Shown here: in pieces, positions 28,764 to 37,702 of the stretch | How positions within the stretch are numbered: the stretch's first letter is position 1 | Layout: each line of letters begins with the position of its first letter | DNA from: Muribaculaceae bacterium | GTDB lineage: Bacteria; Bacteroidota; Bacteroidia; Bacteroidales; Muribaculaceae | Direction of reading: 5' to 3' | DNA: 64,000 nt | Assembly (NCBI GenBank): GCA_022510425.1 | Contig: JAFLTO010000011.1 | Coordinates: 32,788 to 96,787 of the forward strand | Position numbers and translations under genes: made by a program | Notes under the pieces: model-generated | The model's database searches: none | Told to the model about the DNA's origin: nothing | What the model saw: the letters and a program-made list of their open reading frames with translations, nothing else

Positions 28764-29414
28764 ATGAAATATTACGTAGTCTTCAAAGGACAGAATCCGG
28801 GAGTTTATGACGATTGGGATGAAGTGAAACTTCAGACCGACGGTTTTCCGGGAGCAGTTTTCAAGGGTTACGCCACTTCTGAGGAAGCAACGGAAGCCTA
28901 TAGGAACTTTTCCGGTGTTGAGGATAGAAGTGAACTGTTCCGAATTATTTCTTCTGCAAATTCAAAAATTGGAGATCAGATATCGCCGGTGTCAAAAGAT
29001 AATCCGGAGGTGGATTGGAATGCATGGGCAGTGGATGCTTCGTGCCTTGGTAATCCGGGTAAGATGGAATATCGGGGAGTGAATCTTAAAACAGGAGAAG
29101 TTATTTTTAAAGTTGGCCCATTTGAAGATGCCACCAACAATATCGGTGAATATCTGGCAATAGTTCATGCCATGGCATTGATGGCAAAGAAAGGGGAGTG
29201 GCACAACATTTATTCAGACTCACGAACAGCCATAAGCTGGGTACGCAAAAAGAAACACAATTCCAAGCTCCAACCTACAAAAAAGAATGCAAAAGTGATG
29301 GAACTCCTTGCCAGAGCGGATATATGGGTGCAAAACCATCAGTTCCCCGGAGTGATAAGAAAATGGGAGACTGAACGGTGGGGCGAAATACCGGCAGATT
29401 TCGGTAGAAAATGA
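28764..29414 (+). CDS. rnhA: Ribonuclease HI with N-terminal viroplasmin (RNA/DNA-hybrid-binding) domain
   Basis: 216 residues. The N-terminal 45 residues (KYYVVFKGQNPGVYDDWDE) form a viroplasmin/HBD domain that binds RNA-DNA hybrids; the RNase H domain follows from about residue 80. Acidic active-site positions lie in WAVDASCLGNPGKMEYRG, NNIGEYLAIVHA and IYSDSRTAISWV. This two-domain form is typical of Bacteroidetes. It overlaps queG by 4 bp. Confidence 0.9.
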   Translation: MKYYVVFKGQNPGVYDDWDEVKLQTDGFPGAVFKGYATSEEATEAYRNFSGVEDRSELFRIISSANSKIGDQISPVSKDNPEVDWNAWAVDASCLGNPGKMEYRGVNLKTGEVIFKVGPFEDATNNIGEYLAIVHAMALMAKKGEWHNIYSDSRTAISWVRKKKHNSKLQPTKKNAKVMELLARADIWVQNHQFPGVIRKWETERWGEIPADFGRK

Positions 29415-30349
29415 AAGATAACATCAGGACTAAGCTTCTTGAGTCGGGAGCAGTGGCTGTAGGTTTCGCCAAAGCAGGAGAAATTGACAGGGAAGTTCAC
29501 GATTCTTATGAAAAATGGATAGGGGAGGGGTGTCATGGAGAGATGTCATATCTTGAAAGACATATTCCTTTAAAGAAAGATACTAACAACGTATTAGAGG
29601 GTGCCAAAACAGTAATATCCCTGGCATTTGATTTTACACCTAAAAAATGGAGAAGAGAATCCCTTCCTTATATCTCTTGTTATGCATACAACGAGGATTA
29701 TCATGGCACACTAAGAGAATTATTGAATCCTATTGTTGAGAATTTAAAAGCAGAATACGGAGGGAAATGGAGAGTGTGCATAGATTCAGCTCCTGTAGCT
29801 GAGAGATACTGGGCAATTAAAAGCGGAATAGGCAAAAGAGGACTAAATGGGAATGTCATAATAGACGGGATTGGGGCCTTATGTTTCCTTGTAGAAATTC
29901 TCACAACACTTGAATTGAACCCCGATAAACCCAATGATGGCTTCTGTGATGAATGCGGAGCTTGCCTAAATGAGTGCCCCACAAAAGCTCTCCGAGGAGA
30001 TGGGACCATGGATGCCCGAAAATGTATCAATTACCTTACAATTGAAAAGAGAGGGGAATTCAATGAAGAAGAGAAAAAATTAATCCGTCTTGGAAAAGGT
30101 TATCTTTTCGGGTGTGACCGTTGTCTGCGGATTTGCCCTTACAATAAAAAATCGGATGGCTCAACATACGCTCAAAAAATCCCGGATGATAAAATTTTAG
30201 AATTAATGCCGGAAGAGATACTTCTTGCTGATTCCCAAGAATTTAAAAGACTTCTCTCAGGAACACCCTTTGCTTACGCAGGATATGAAAAACTTAAAAG
30301 AAATGCCCTTGCTCTAAAAGATAGGCGGCTTCCCCCCCGGTCCTTATGA
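29411..30349 (+). CDS. queG: Epoxyqueuosine reductase QueG
   Basis: 312 residues, cobalamin-dependent [4Fe-4S] enzyme that reduces epoxyqueuosine to queuosine in tRNA. The N-terminal cobalamin-binding part contains HGEMSYLERH and CIDSAPVAERYWA; two clusters are ligated by CDECGACLNECPTKA and by CDRCLRICPYNKK. The C-terminal HEAT-like extension of some QueG proteins is short here, which is usual for Bacteroidetes. Start overlaps the RNase H stop (ATGA). Confidence 0.93.
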   Translation: MKDNIRTKLLESGAVAVGFAKAGEIDREVHDSYEKWIGEGCHGEMSYLERHIPLKKDTNNVLEGAKTVISLAFDFTPKKWRRESLPYISCYAYNEDYHGTLRELLNPIVENLKAEYGGKWRVCIDSAPVAERYWAIKSGIGKRGLNGNVIIDGIGALCFLVEILTTLELNPDKPNDGFCDECGACLNECPTKALRGDGTMDARKCINYLTIEKRGEFNEEEKKLIRLGKGYLFGCDRCLRICPYNKKSDGSTYAQKIPDDKILELMPEEILLADSQEFKRLLSGTPFAYAGYEKLKRNALALKDRRLPPRSL

Positions 30350-30528
30350 TTTGTCTTCATATTGACGACGAAAATCTCATTTAAAAATTATAACTTTACA
30401 AAATGATAATATACTTTTACAAAATTAATTATGACCAAAGTATACTCACACATTAGTTATATTCTTCATTACATAATAAAAGATTCTTCAATTAATCCCT
30501 CAGAAAGGACTTAAAATAAAATTTTCAA

Positions 30529-30846
30529 ATGAAAAGATTCGCTTTTAAAATGAAACTCAAACCGGGGTTTGAGAGAGAATATGAAAAAAGACATTCGGAG
30601 TTATGGCCTGAACTTCGTAAGCAAATTTCTGACAGTGGTGTAAAAAACTATTCCATATTTTGGGATAAAGACACCAATATCCTTTTTGGGTATCAAGAAG
30701 TGGAGGGTGATGCTAATTCCCAGGATGTTGAAGCTGCTGATGAAATCACACGCAAATGGTGGGATTACATGGCGGATATTATGGATGTTAATCCCGACAA
30801 TTCTCCGGTCACAATTCCTTTGATGGAAGTTTTCCATTTAGATTAA
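30529..30846 (+). CDS. rhaM: L-rhamnose mutarotase
   Basis: 105 residues, full length for the family. It interconverts alpha- and beta-L-rhamnopyranose. Motifs are FKMKLKPGFEREYEKRH, with the conserved RHxELWPEL segment, YSIFWDKDTNILFGY and the WW pair in RKWWDYMADIM. No rhaA/rhaB/rhaD gene is nearby, so it stands alone. The upstream 179 bp contain two TATnCTTTTACAAAAT-like direct repeats (about 30392-30424) that may be part of its promoter. Confidence 0.9.
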   Translation: MKRFAFKMKLKPGFEREYEKRHSELWPELRKQISDSGVKNYSIFWDKDTNILFGYQEVEGDANSQDVEAADEITRKWWDYMADIMDVNPDNSPVTIPLMEVFHLD

Positions 30847-31044
30847 GCAATTCTCAATTTATTTTCTAAAGGAAAATCCATAAAATATGGACTCTTCCTA
30901 TCAGGTAGCAACAGAATTTCGTGTTGCCATGAGTGGGTGCTATCCATTGCAATATGGTAAAACAAAAATACAAGTAAATAATTGCTGATACTAATCCGTT
31001 AATACATAAATAGATATTCTTTTACAATCTAACATCATCTTATA

Positions 31045-32544
31045 ATGTTGAGGAAAATAAGGATAACATTAGGGTTAATTTTTTTCATTGGAGCCACTTT
31101 ACTGTTCCTGGATTTTACAGGGGCGATACATGCCTGGTTAGGTTGGATTGCCAAGGTGCAATTTCTTCCCGCAGTATTTGCTGTCAATGTTGGCATTATT
31201 GTAGGCTTGGTAGCGTTGACGCTTTTATTCGGAAGGGTGTATTGTTCTGTGATATGTCCAATGGGGGTTTTGCAGGATATCATCGCAAAATTCGGCAAAT
31301 GGAGCAAGAAAAACCGTTATTCCTTTTCCCCGGCATTGAATGCTTGGAGATACACTCTTTTCGGGGTGATGATTTTAGCAATAGTCTTCGGAATTGGATC
31401 AATAGTAGGAATGCTCGCACCCTACAGTTCATTCGGAAGGATTGTGCACAACCTTTTCGGACCGATCTGGATATTGGGAAACAACGTTCTTGCCGGTTTT
31501 GCCGAAAGGATGGAAAGCTACACTTTCTATTCAAGGGAATTATGGGTTAAAAGCTGGATATTATTCACCATATCGGCTGTTACATTGACTGCCATAGGAA
31601 TTCTTGCTTGGAAAAACGGAAGAACATATTGTAATTCCATATGCCCGGTCGGGACTTTCCTTGGATTCCTTTCAAGATACTCACTATATAGACCCACTAT
31701 TGAGTTGGCGAAATGCAACAGTTGTGGTCTTTGTGCCAGAAACTGTAAGTCTGCTTGTATAGACAGTAAAGCCCACAAAATTGACTATTCACGCTGTGTG
31801 AGTTGTATGGATTGTGTCAGTAAATGTCATAAACAAGCCATCAAATATACCTACAAAAGAGTTAAGGTTGAATCTTTGGAACCTGCAATGGAAACTGTAA
31901 AATCTGAAGTAAACGATTCTTCGAGAAGGAATTTCCTTGGACTTATGGCTTTTGTGGGTGGAACAGCATTGATGGATGCGGCCGAAAAGACTGTGGACGG
32001 CGGACTCGCAGTAATTGAAGATAAAAAGATTCCGACCAGGAACAAACATATTTCACCTCCCGGGTCGAAAGGACATGTAAATATTGCTTCAAGATGTACG
32101 GGCTGTCAGCTTTGTGTCACAGTATGTCCTAATCATGTGTTGAGACCTTCGGGCAACCTTGAAAACTTCATGCATCCTGTAGCATCCTATGAAAGAGGAT
32201 ATTGTCGGCCGGAATGTACTAAATGTTCCGAGGTTTGTCCCACAGGAGCGATACAGAAGATTGATCTTGCTGAAAAATCATCCATTCAGATAGGTCGTGC
32301 ACAATGGATAAAGGAAAATTGTATACCCTTGACTGATGGTGTTTCATGCGGAAACTGTGAAAGACACTGTCCTGTCGGTGCAATACAGATGATAGCCTCC
32401 GTATCAGGTGATGATGAAAGTTTGAAAATACCGGCAGTCGATACTGAAAAATGTATTGGTTGTGGTGCTTGTGAGCATTTATGCCCTTCAAGACCTTTCA
32501 GTGCAATATATGTGGAGGGTAATGAAAAACACAGGTTGGTTTAA
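31045..32544 (+). CDS. NapH-NapG-like fusion: membrane quinol dehydrogenase plus exported polyferredoxin with internal Tat signal
   Basis: 499 residues. Residues 1-210 are membrane-embedded, with five hydrophobic segments and the two CxxxCP motifs of NapH/CcoG (67-71 and 196-200). A cytoplasmic-type double ferredoxin follows (C224-C238 and C251-C261). Residues 292-315 read SSRRNFLGLMAFVGG, an internal twin-arginine signal. Behind it come four further cluster motifs: C351-C361, C387-C398, C435-C442 and C470-C480. In nitrate reductase systems NapH and NapG are separate proteins passing electrons from menaquinol to the periplasm; here both seem joined. 37 bp before the Tat-AKR gene, so the likely electron donor to it. 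Confidence 0.85.
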   Translation: MLRKIRITLGLIFFIGATLLFLDFTGAIHAWLGWIAKVQFLPAVFAVNVGIIVGLVALTLLFGRVYCSVICPMGVLQDIIAKFGKWSKKNRYSFSPALNAWRYTLFGVMILAIVFGIGSIVGMLAPYSSFGRIVHNLFGPIWILGNNVLAGFAERMESYTFYSRELWVKSWILFTISAVTLTAIGILAWKNGRTYCNSICPVGTFLGFLSRYSLYRPTIELAKCNSCGLCARNCKSACIDSKAHKIDYSRCVSCMDCVSKCHKQAIKYTYKRVKVESLEPAMETVKSEVNDSSRRNFLGLMAFVGGTALMDAAEKTVDGGLAVIEDKKIPTRNKHISPPGSKGHVNIASRCTGCQLCVTVCPNHVLRPSGNLENFMHPVASYERGYCRPECTKCSEVCPTGAIQKIDLAEKSSIQIGRAQWIKENCIPLTDGVSCGNCERHCPVGAIQMIASVSGDDESLKIPAVDTEKCIGCGACEHLCPSRPFSAIYVEGNEKHRLV

Positions 32545-32581
32545 AGGAATAGTTTAAGGTTTAAAGAGAATTTCAACCATA

Positions 32582-33991
32582 ATGGGTAAAGAAAATATAG
32601 ACAGAAGAAGTTTTCTTAAAAGGCTTGGATTGGGAGCTTCTGCCGCAGGATTGACTCTTGCAGGGTGTGGGAATTCAGGGAAAAAGATCATTGACGGGGG
32701 TGGAAGCAATAATAGTGAACCCGGAGAGATGACCTATAGAATCAATCCAACCACAGGAGATAAAGTTTCAATTCTGGGATATGGATGTATGCGTTGGCCT
32801 TGGAAAGAGACTAAGGACGGCGAAAAGGAAGAGATCGACCAGGAAGAAGTAAACAAATTGATCGATCATGCGATAGCTCATGGAGTAAATTATTTTGACA
32901 CCTCTCCGGCTTATTGCAGAGGCCTTTCTGAAACAGCCACAGGCATAGCTTTGAAACGTCATCCTCGTGAAAAATTCTTTATTGCTACGAAACTATCCAA
33001 TTTCTCGCCAAAGACTTGGAGTAGAGAGGAGTCTTTGAAAATGTATCATAATTCATTTAAAAAGCTTCAGGTTGATTATATCGATTATCTATTGCTTCAT
33101 GGAGTGGGTATGGGTAGTGACGGCATGGAAGAATTCAGACAACGTTACATCGACAATGGTGTTTTGGATTATCTCTTAAAAGAGAGGGAGGCCGGCAGAA
33201 TAAGAAATTTAGGCTTTTCTTATCATGGTGATGTAGCTGTGTTTGATTACCTACTTGCCAATCAAGATAAATATAAATGGGATTTTGTGCAGATACAACA
33301 CAATTATGTAGACTGGCATCATGCCAAGGAGATGAATCCCCGCAACACTAATGCAGAGTATCTGTATGATGAATTGGATAAAAGAAAAATTCCGGCTGTG
33401 ATTATGGAGCCTTTGTTAGGAGGCAGACTGTCAAATGTGCCCGACCATATAGTGGCGCGTCTTAAAGAAAGGGCTCCGGAAAGAAGTGTCGCATCCTGGG
33501 CTTTTCGTTATGCCGGCACTTTCCCCAATGTGCTGACTGTGTTAAGCGGAATGACCTATATGGAGCACCTCGAAGATAATCTCATGTCATATTGCCCGCT
33601 TAAACCCCTTAATGAGGAAGAGATAAAATTCCTTTATGACACGGCTGATTTAATGGTACAGTATCCCACCATCGCCTGCAATGATTGTAAATACTGTATG
33701 CCGTGTCCATACGGTATTGATATACCGGCAATTCTGCTCCATTACAACAAATGTGTGAATCAGGGAAACATACCGCAAAATGCGCAGCATCCCGACTATA
33801 AGAAACAGAGACAGGCTTTCCTTATAGGTTACGACAGAAGTGTGCCAAAACTGCGTCAGGCAAGTCATTGCATTGCATGCGGACAATGTGAGCCTCATTG
33901 TCCTCAAAACATCAAGATACCGGAGAGACTTCATGCTATAGATGCTTTCGTTGAAAAAGTGAAACAGAACAAATTGGAAGAATTGGCTTAA
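32582..33991 (+). CDS. Tat-exported lipoprotein: aldo/keto reductase with C-terminal 2x[4Fe-4S] domain
   Basis: 469 residues. The N-terminus has a twin-arginine signal (RRSFLKRLGLGAS, R8-R9) ending in a lipobox LAGC with C29. An AKR barrel follows, with the catalytic Asp and Tyr in NYFDTSPAYCRG, Lys in FIATKLSN and His in YLLLHGVG. The C-terminal 100 residues have [17 protein letters not shown] and CIACGQCEPHCPQNIKIP, two [4Fe-4S] motifs. Cytoplasmic relatives (COG1453) use NAD(P)H; a membrane-anchored periplasmic form would need another donor, plausibly the fusion encoded just upstream. tatA and tatC follow directly. Confidence 0.88.
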   Translation: MGKENIDRRSFLKRLGLGASAAGLTLAGCGNSGKKIIDGGGSNNSEPGEMTYRINPTTGDKVSILGYGCMRWPWKETKDGEKEEIDQEEVNKLIDHAIAHGVNYFDTSPAYCRGLSETATGIALKRHPREKFFIATKLSNFSPKTWSREESLKMYHNSFKKLQVDYIDYLLLHGVGMGSDGMEEFRQRYIDNGVLDYLLKEREAGRIRNLGFSYHGDVAVFDYLLANQDKYKWDFVQIQHNYVDWHHAKEMNPRNTNAEYLYDELDKRKIPAVIMEPLLGGRLSNVPDHIVARLKERAPERSVASWAFRYAGTFPNVLTVLSGMTYMEHLEDNLMSYCPLKPLNEEEIKFLYDTADLMVQYPTIACNDCKYCMPCPYGIDIPAILLHYNKCVNQGNIPQNAQHPDYKKQRQAFLIGYDRSVPKLRQASHCIACGQCEPHCPQNIKIPERLHAIDAFVEKVKQNKLEELA

Positions 33992-34056
33992 TTTTGGCGA
34001 TAGGAAATATCAACCGCGTTAATTAGATTAATAACAAATATTTAATAGATAATTTT

Positions 34057-34260
34057 ATGTTGAATTTCATAGGTGGACTCGGATTTCAGGAAGTCCTATT
34101 GATTGCTCTAGTGGTTCTTCTTTTCTTTGGTGGAAAGAAAATACCTGAAATGATGAAAGGTCTTGGAAAAGGTGTCAAGGCTTTTAAAGACGGGATGAAA
34201 GAAGTGGAGAATGATATAAAAGTAGAATCCACAGAGGCTTCTGAGGAAACGAAGAAATGA
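34057..34260 (+). CDS. tatA: Twin-arginine translocase subunit TatA
   Basis: 67 residues: one membrane helix (about 8-24, [15 protein letters not shown]), the [20 protein letters not shown] amphipathic helix and a short acidic tail. The first 51 residues are identical to the second TatA at 62212-62415, with DNA differences that are silent. It overlaps tatC by 4 bp, and no separate tatB is present, as is usual in Bacteroidetes. Confidence 0.95.
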   Translation: MLNFIGGLGFQEVLLIALVVLLFFGGKKIPEMMKGLGKGVKAFKDGMKEVENDIKVESTEASEETKK

Positions 34261-35075
34261 GCAAATCTTTAGAGAAAGGGACTTTCTGGGATCACCTCGA
34301 TGAATTAAGGCACATATTGCTTAAGATAACCCTTGTGGCTGTTTTGTGCGGTATAGTAGCCTTTATTTTCAAGGATTTCATTTTCCGGATAGTGCTTGCT
34401 CCTAAAAACGATGACTTCATCACATATAAATGGCTTGCCGACTTCGGAGGCTTGTTCTCAGAAATTAATGATGAAGGATTTGCAGTAAACCTGATAAATA
34501 CCGGATTGGCCCAACAATTTGTGGTACACATGAAGACCGCCTTTTGTTTTGGAATATTATGCGCTTCTCCCTATATTCTGTATCAACTTTTCCGGTTTGT
34601 TTCTCCCGCCTTATATAATGATGAGCGTCGGTATGCCGTGCAAGTGGTAGGGAGCGGCTATATTATGTTTATATTCGGTGTTGTAATAGGTTACTTTCTT
34701 ATTTTTCCTCTCACTTTTAGATTCTTAGGTACTTATCAAGTGTCTGAAGAGGTTGCAAATATGATTTCTCTGGATTCATATATGGCAACTCTTGTATTGA
34801 TTTGTATTTCTATGGGAATAGTGTTTGAATTGCCGGTGGTTAGTTGGTTGTTCGCAAGGTTAGGTTTTCTTGATTCTTCTTTTATGAAGCATTACAGGAA
34901 ACATTCGATTGTAGCAATATTAATTGTTGCTGCGGTTATTACCCCCACAAGCGATGTTTTCACTTTGCTTGTAGTGTCGTTGCCCATGTATCTTTTATAT
35001 GAAGCCAGTATAGTGTTGGTTTCATTTACAGAAAAGAAAAGAGAAACAGCCAAAACTGCAATTATCCAGGCCTAA
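34257..35075 (+). CDS. tatC: Sec-independent translocase subunit TatC
   Basis: 272 residues with six membrane segments. The family start [15 protein letters not shown] and the conserved [18 protein letters not shown] and [13 protein letters not shown] segments are present; this subunit receives the twin-arginine signal. It is the only tatC in the window and presumably serves both tatA copies and both Tat-dependent reductases. Convergent with the small gene at 35097. Confidence 0.95.
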   Translation: MSKSLEKGTFWDHLDELRHILLKITLVAVLCGIVAFIFKDFIFRIVLAPKNDDFITYKWLADFGGLFSEINDEGFAVNLINTGLAQQFVVHMKTAFCFGILCASPYILYQLFRFVSPALYNDERRYAVQVVGSGYIMFIFGVVIGYFLIFPLTFRFLGTYQVSEEVANMISLDSYMATLVLICISMGIVFELPVVSWLFARLGFLDSSFMKHYRKHSIVAILIVAAVITPTSDVFTLLVVSLPMYLLYEASIVLVSFTEKKRETAKTAIIQA

Positions 35076-35096
35076 TTGGTAAAGATAAGGAATATA

Positions 35097-35537
35097 TTAA
35101 ATCTTGAGTTTGCGTTTTATTACCAAGGGTAACTGAGAAAGCGCCGACATAACTTCTTCTGCTTGGCTCATCGAATGCTCAAGATTTATTCCTCTTTCAT
35201 CGGCCACTTCCTTTACTGCTTCAGCATACTTGTTTTTATGGCTCTTGTTGAGTTGGGTCCAATTTATGTTTTTCCATAATTCAGATTCTTCCTTATCATA
35301 AGGAAGTTTCCCCTGCAACATCAATACGGCTATAACCGGATATCCTGGATAACCTTGCCAATAGGTGGCATTGTCATCGGATGAATATTGATCTCCTGAG
35401 AATCTCACCACATAAGATTTTTCTCCATCTGAAGAACTTACATCTGCATAACCTTCATGCATCTTCACTCTATGATCAGCAAGTGCCGTCCATGCTTCAT
35501 AAACTTTTTCTATAGGAGGGAATTTCTTCATATCCAA
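35097..35537 (-). CDS. Conserved small protein of unknown function
   Basis: 146 residues, soluble, no signal peptide and no motif I recognise. Noticeable are an Asp/Tyr/Trp-rich centre (NATYWQGYPGYPVIAVLML) and a Lys/Glu-rich helical second half. Methionines at residues 1 and 3 are both possible starts. It reads against tatC and away from the esterase gene. Codon use resembles its neighbours. Function unknown. Confidence 0.65.
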   Translation of the reverse strand: MDMKKFPPIEKVYEAWTALADHRVKMHEGYADVSSSDGEKSYVVRFSGDQYSSDDNATYWQGYPGYPVIAVLMLQGKLPYDKEESELWKNINWTQLNKSHKNKYAEAVKEVADERGINLEHSMSQAEEVMSALSQLPLVIKRKLKI

Positions 35538-35584
35538 GCAATAAAAGTATTTAATAGATTAACAATTTTATAACAAAAATTCCT

Positions 35585-35592
35585 TATTTTTG
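35585..35592 (+). promoter_or_regulatory. -7 promoter element of the esterase gene
   Basis: TATTTTTG matches TAnnTTTG, 19 bp before the ATG at 35611. It lies in the 73-bp divergent spacer shared with the gene ending at 35097-35537. Confidence 0.5.
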
Positions 35593-35610
35593 AAACCTTA
35601 AAATAACATC

Positions 35611-36423
35611 ATGATGAAAATCAAATATTTACTTCCGGCCATTTTGAGTCTTATCTCACTATTTTATATGGAAGCCTTAGAATATGTCACCGAAGAAAAT
35701 ATTTTATACACCCCTTCCGATAATGAATATGCTAAGGAAAGATGTAAATTAGACATATATTATTCAAAGGAATTTAAAGATAAACCGGTTGTGGTGTGGT
35801 TTCATGGTGGCGGTTTGACAGGAGGAGAGAAATTTATACCTCAAGAGCTTAAGAATGACTCATTGATAATAGTGGCTGTTAATTACCGATTATTACCGAA
35901 AGCTTCTATAGATGATTGTATAGATGATGCTGCTTCCGCGGTAGCCTGGACATTCCATAACATTTCAAACTATGGAGGTTCACCCGAAAAAATATTTGTG
36001 GCTGGACATTCCGCAGGAGGTTACCTTTTGAGTATGCTGGGGCTTGATAAGAAGTGGCTGGGAAAATATGAAGTAGATCCGGATTGCATTGCAGGATTGG
36101 TGCCATATAGCGGACAAGTATTGACTCATTTTGCAGTGAGAGAGCAACGTGGCATTTCCCCTCTCCAACCATATATTGATGAGTATGCCCCGATGTTTCA
36201 TGCCAGAAAGGATTGTCCTCCATATATCATTATATCCGGTGACAGAAATGAAGAGCTCTATGGACGCTATGAGGAAAACGCCTATATGTGGCGTCTTATG
36301 AAGCTTTTAGGCCATTCCGACGTATACATCTATGAATTGGATGGATATGATCATGGTGATATGGCCAAACCTGCTCATCATATTTTAAAAAAGCATATTA
36401 ACGAAATTTTATCTTCAAAATAG
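35611..36423 (+). CDS. Secreted alpha/beta hydrolase (carboxylesterase/lipase family)
   Basis: 270 residues. A hydrophobic N-terminus (about 4-22) suggests export. The oxyanion motif HGGG lies near 75-78 (VWFHGGGLTGG), the nucleophile elbow is GHSAGG near 135-140, and the acid and His are likely in SGDRNEE and DGYDHGD. This is the BD-FAE/HSL-like layout of esterases acting on small acyl esters. The next gene starts 5 bp after its stop, so both are probably co-expressed. Confidence 0.83.
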   Translation: MMKIKYLLPAILSLISLFYMEALEYVTEENILYTPSDNEYAKERCKLDIYYSKEFKDKPVVVWFHGGGLTGGEKFIPQELKNDSLIIVAVNYRLLPKASIDDCIDDAASAVAWTFHNISNYGGSPEKIFVAGHSAGGYLLSMLGLDKKWLGKYEVDPDCIAGLVPYSGQVLTHFAVREQRGISPLQPYIDEYAPMFHARKDCPPYIIISGDRNEELYGRYEENAYMWRLMKLLGHSDVYIYELDGYDHGDMAKPAHHILKKHINEILSSK

Positions 36424-36427
36424 AATT

Positions 36428-37174
36428 ATGAAAGTATTTCAATTTTTATCTTTAACCCTCTTATTTTTCACAAGTTTTATGAATGCTCAAACCACTTATC
36501 CGGTTAAAACCTTGACCACAAAAGACGGAAAGCAAATTAAGATTACCCTTTTTAAGCATGCCTCTCTGGCAATAGAATATGATGGTGAAGAAATCTATAT
36601 AGACCCCGTTACGAAGGTGGCCGATACCGACATAGACTATTCATCCATGCCAAAAGCTGATTACATACTGGTGACCCATGAACATTGGGATCATCTTGAC
36701 CCCAAGGCAATTGAGGAATTATCAAAGCCAACCACAAAAATTATTCTCAACGCCACTTCTGAAAAACAATTAGGGAAAGGGATAGTGATCGGGAATTGGC
36801 AGGAGATGATCTTGAATGATGGCATCAAGCTTGAGGCTGTTCCGGCATATAATACCACCCCCGGACGAGAGAAATTTCATCCCAAGGGAAACGGCAACGG
36901 CTATATCCTCAATATTGAGGGAACACGTATTTATATAGCAGGTGACACCGAGGATATTCCTGAAATGTCCCAGATCAAAGATATAGACTTAGCTTTCCTA
37001 CCGCTTAATCAGCCCTACACAATGACAATTGACCAGGCAGAAAAAGCAGCTCTCACTATTAAACCTAAAATACTTATACCTTATCATTTCGGAGACACCC
37101 CCGTGGATCAACTCAAAGAACGTTTAGATAAAGATAATTCAGGTATTGAGGTGCTCCTCTTTCCCATGCAATAA
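36428..37174 (+). CDS. Secreted metallo-beta-lactamase-fold hydrolase (UlaG-like)
   Basis: 248 residues with a Sec signal peptide (1-20, ending FMNAQ). The metal motif THEHWDHLDP (about 89-98) and the later AGDTED and PYHFGDTP segments are those of MBL-fold hydrolases related to UlaG/L-ascorbate-6-phosphate lactonase. Export to the periplasm is unusual for that subgroup but occurs in Bacteroidetes. Co-directional and 5 bp from the esterase gene; substrate unknown. Confidence 0.82.
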   Translation: MKVFQFLSLTLLFFTSFMNAQTTYPVKTLTTKDGKQIKITLFKHASLAIEYDGEEIYIDPVTKVADTDIDYSSMPKADYILVTHEHWDHLDPKAIEELSKPTTKIILNATSEKQLGKGIVIGNWQEMILNDGIKLEAVPAYNTTPGREKFHPKGNGNGYILNIEGTRIYIAGDTEDIPEMSQIKDIDLAFLPLNQPYTMTIDQAEKAALTIKPKILIPYHFGDTPVDQLKERLDKDNSGIEVLLFPMQ

Positions 37175-37202
37175 TGATTTTCGAAATAATTTTTTTGAAA
37201 AA

Positions 37203-37234
37203 TTTGGGTAGATTTTAGAAAATATATAACTTTG
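37203..37234 (+). promoter_or_regulatory. Promoter of tRNA-Pro
   Basis: TTTG at 37203-37206 and TAACTTTG at 37227-37234 are separated by 20 bp, a complete Bacteroidetes -33/-7 promoter, 12 bp before the tRNA. Confidence 0.7.
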
Positions 37235-37246
37235 CACCACAAACAG

Positions 37247-37322
37247 CGGGGTGTAGCTCAGCCCGGTTTAGAGTACGCGTCTGGGGGGCGTGTGGTCGCA
37301 AGTTCGAATCTTGTCACCCCGA
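37247..37322 (+). tRNA. tRNA-Pro, anticodon GGG
   Basis: 76 nt. Acceptor stem cggggtg/caccccg, D stem gctc/gagt, anticodon stem cgcgt/gcgtg with loop ctggggg (anticodon GGG at positions 34-36), T stem gcaag/cttgt with loop ttcgaat. Discriminator A; CCA is not encoded. It is followed by a strong terminator and by remnants of an integrase, so it has probably been an attachment site. Confidence 0.95.
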
Positions 37323-37332
37323 CTGAGAGCGA

Positions 37333-37370
37333 AAGGATTGTAAATCAAGCATTTACAATCCTTTTCTTTA
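37333..37370 (+). terminator. Terminator of tRNA-Pro
   Basis: Perfect 13-bp stem (aaggattgtaaat / atttacaatcctt) with loop caagc, followed by TTCTTTA. 10 bp after the tRNA. Confidence 0.85.
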
Positions 37371-37520
37371 ATCCGGACGAGATAATTCTTAAAAAAGACC
37401 TATCTATATTCTTAGAAGATCTTACATTAAAGAAAACCATATCGAAGTTACGACTATCAAAACTCAGGATAACCCGATCATCGAATTAAATAAGCATAGT
37501 TGGACAATCCTAATATCGTG

Positions 37521-37619
37521 ATGAAATAGATCGGCCACAGCGACTATAAGGCCATGAAACCCTACATCGACATTGCCGATTCCATAAAACAAAATTCAAT
37601 GGCACTCTTTGATTTATAA
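37521..37619 (+). pseudogene. C-terminal remnant of a tyrosine-type integrase
   Basis: The frame ending at 37619 reads GHSDYKAMKPYIDIADSIKQ then NSMALFDL, the typical end of Bacteroidetes phage/element integrases, where the segment after GH holds the catalytic Tyr. An in-frame TAG sits at 37527 just before IGHSDY, and nothing upstream resembles the rest of an integrase. It is a dead fragment beside the tRNA. Confidence 0.75.
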
Positions 37620-37623
37620 TCAT

Positions 37624-37631
37624 TAAATTTG
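37624..37631 (+). promoter_or_regulatory. -7 promoter element of the RhuM-like gene
   Basis: TAAATTTG, directly before an ATG at 37640 that would start the full-length RhuM frame but meets TAA at 37646. Confidence 0.45.
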
Positions 37632-37702
37632 CAATTACTATGATATAAAATAATGAAATTATTTTATATCAACCTGATTCTTCTATATCACTTGAAGTTA
37701 GA

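Noticed and set aside
30900..30930. gcaaca/tgttgc inverted repeat before the NapH-like gene as an operator
   Set aside because: Only 6-bp arms and more than 100 bp from the start; could be chance.
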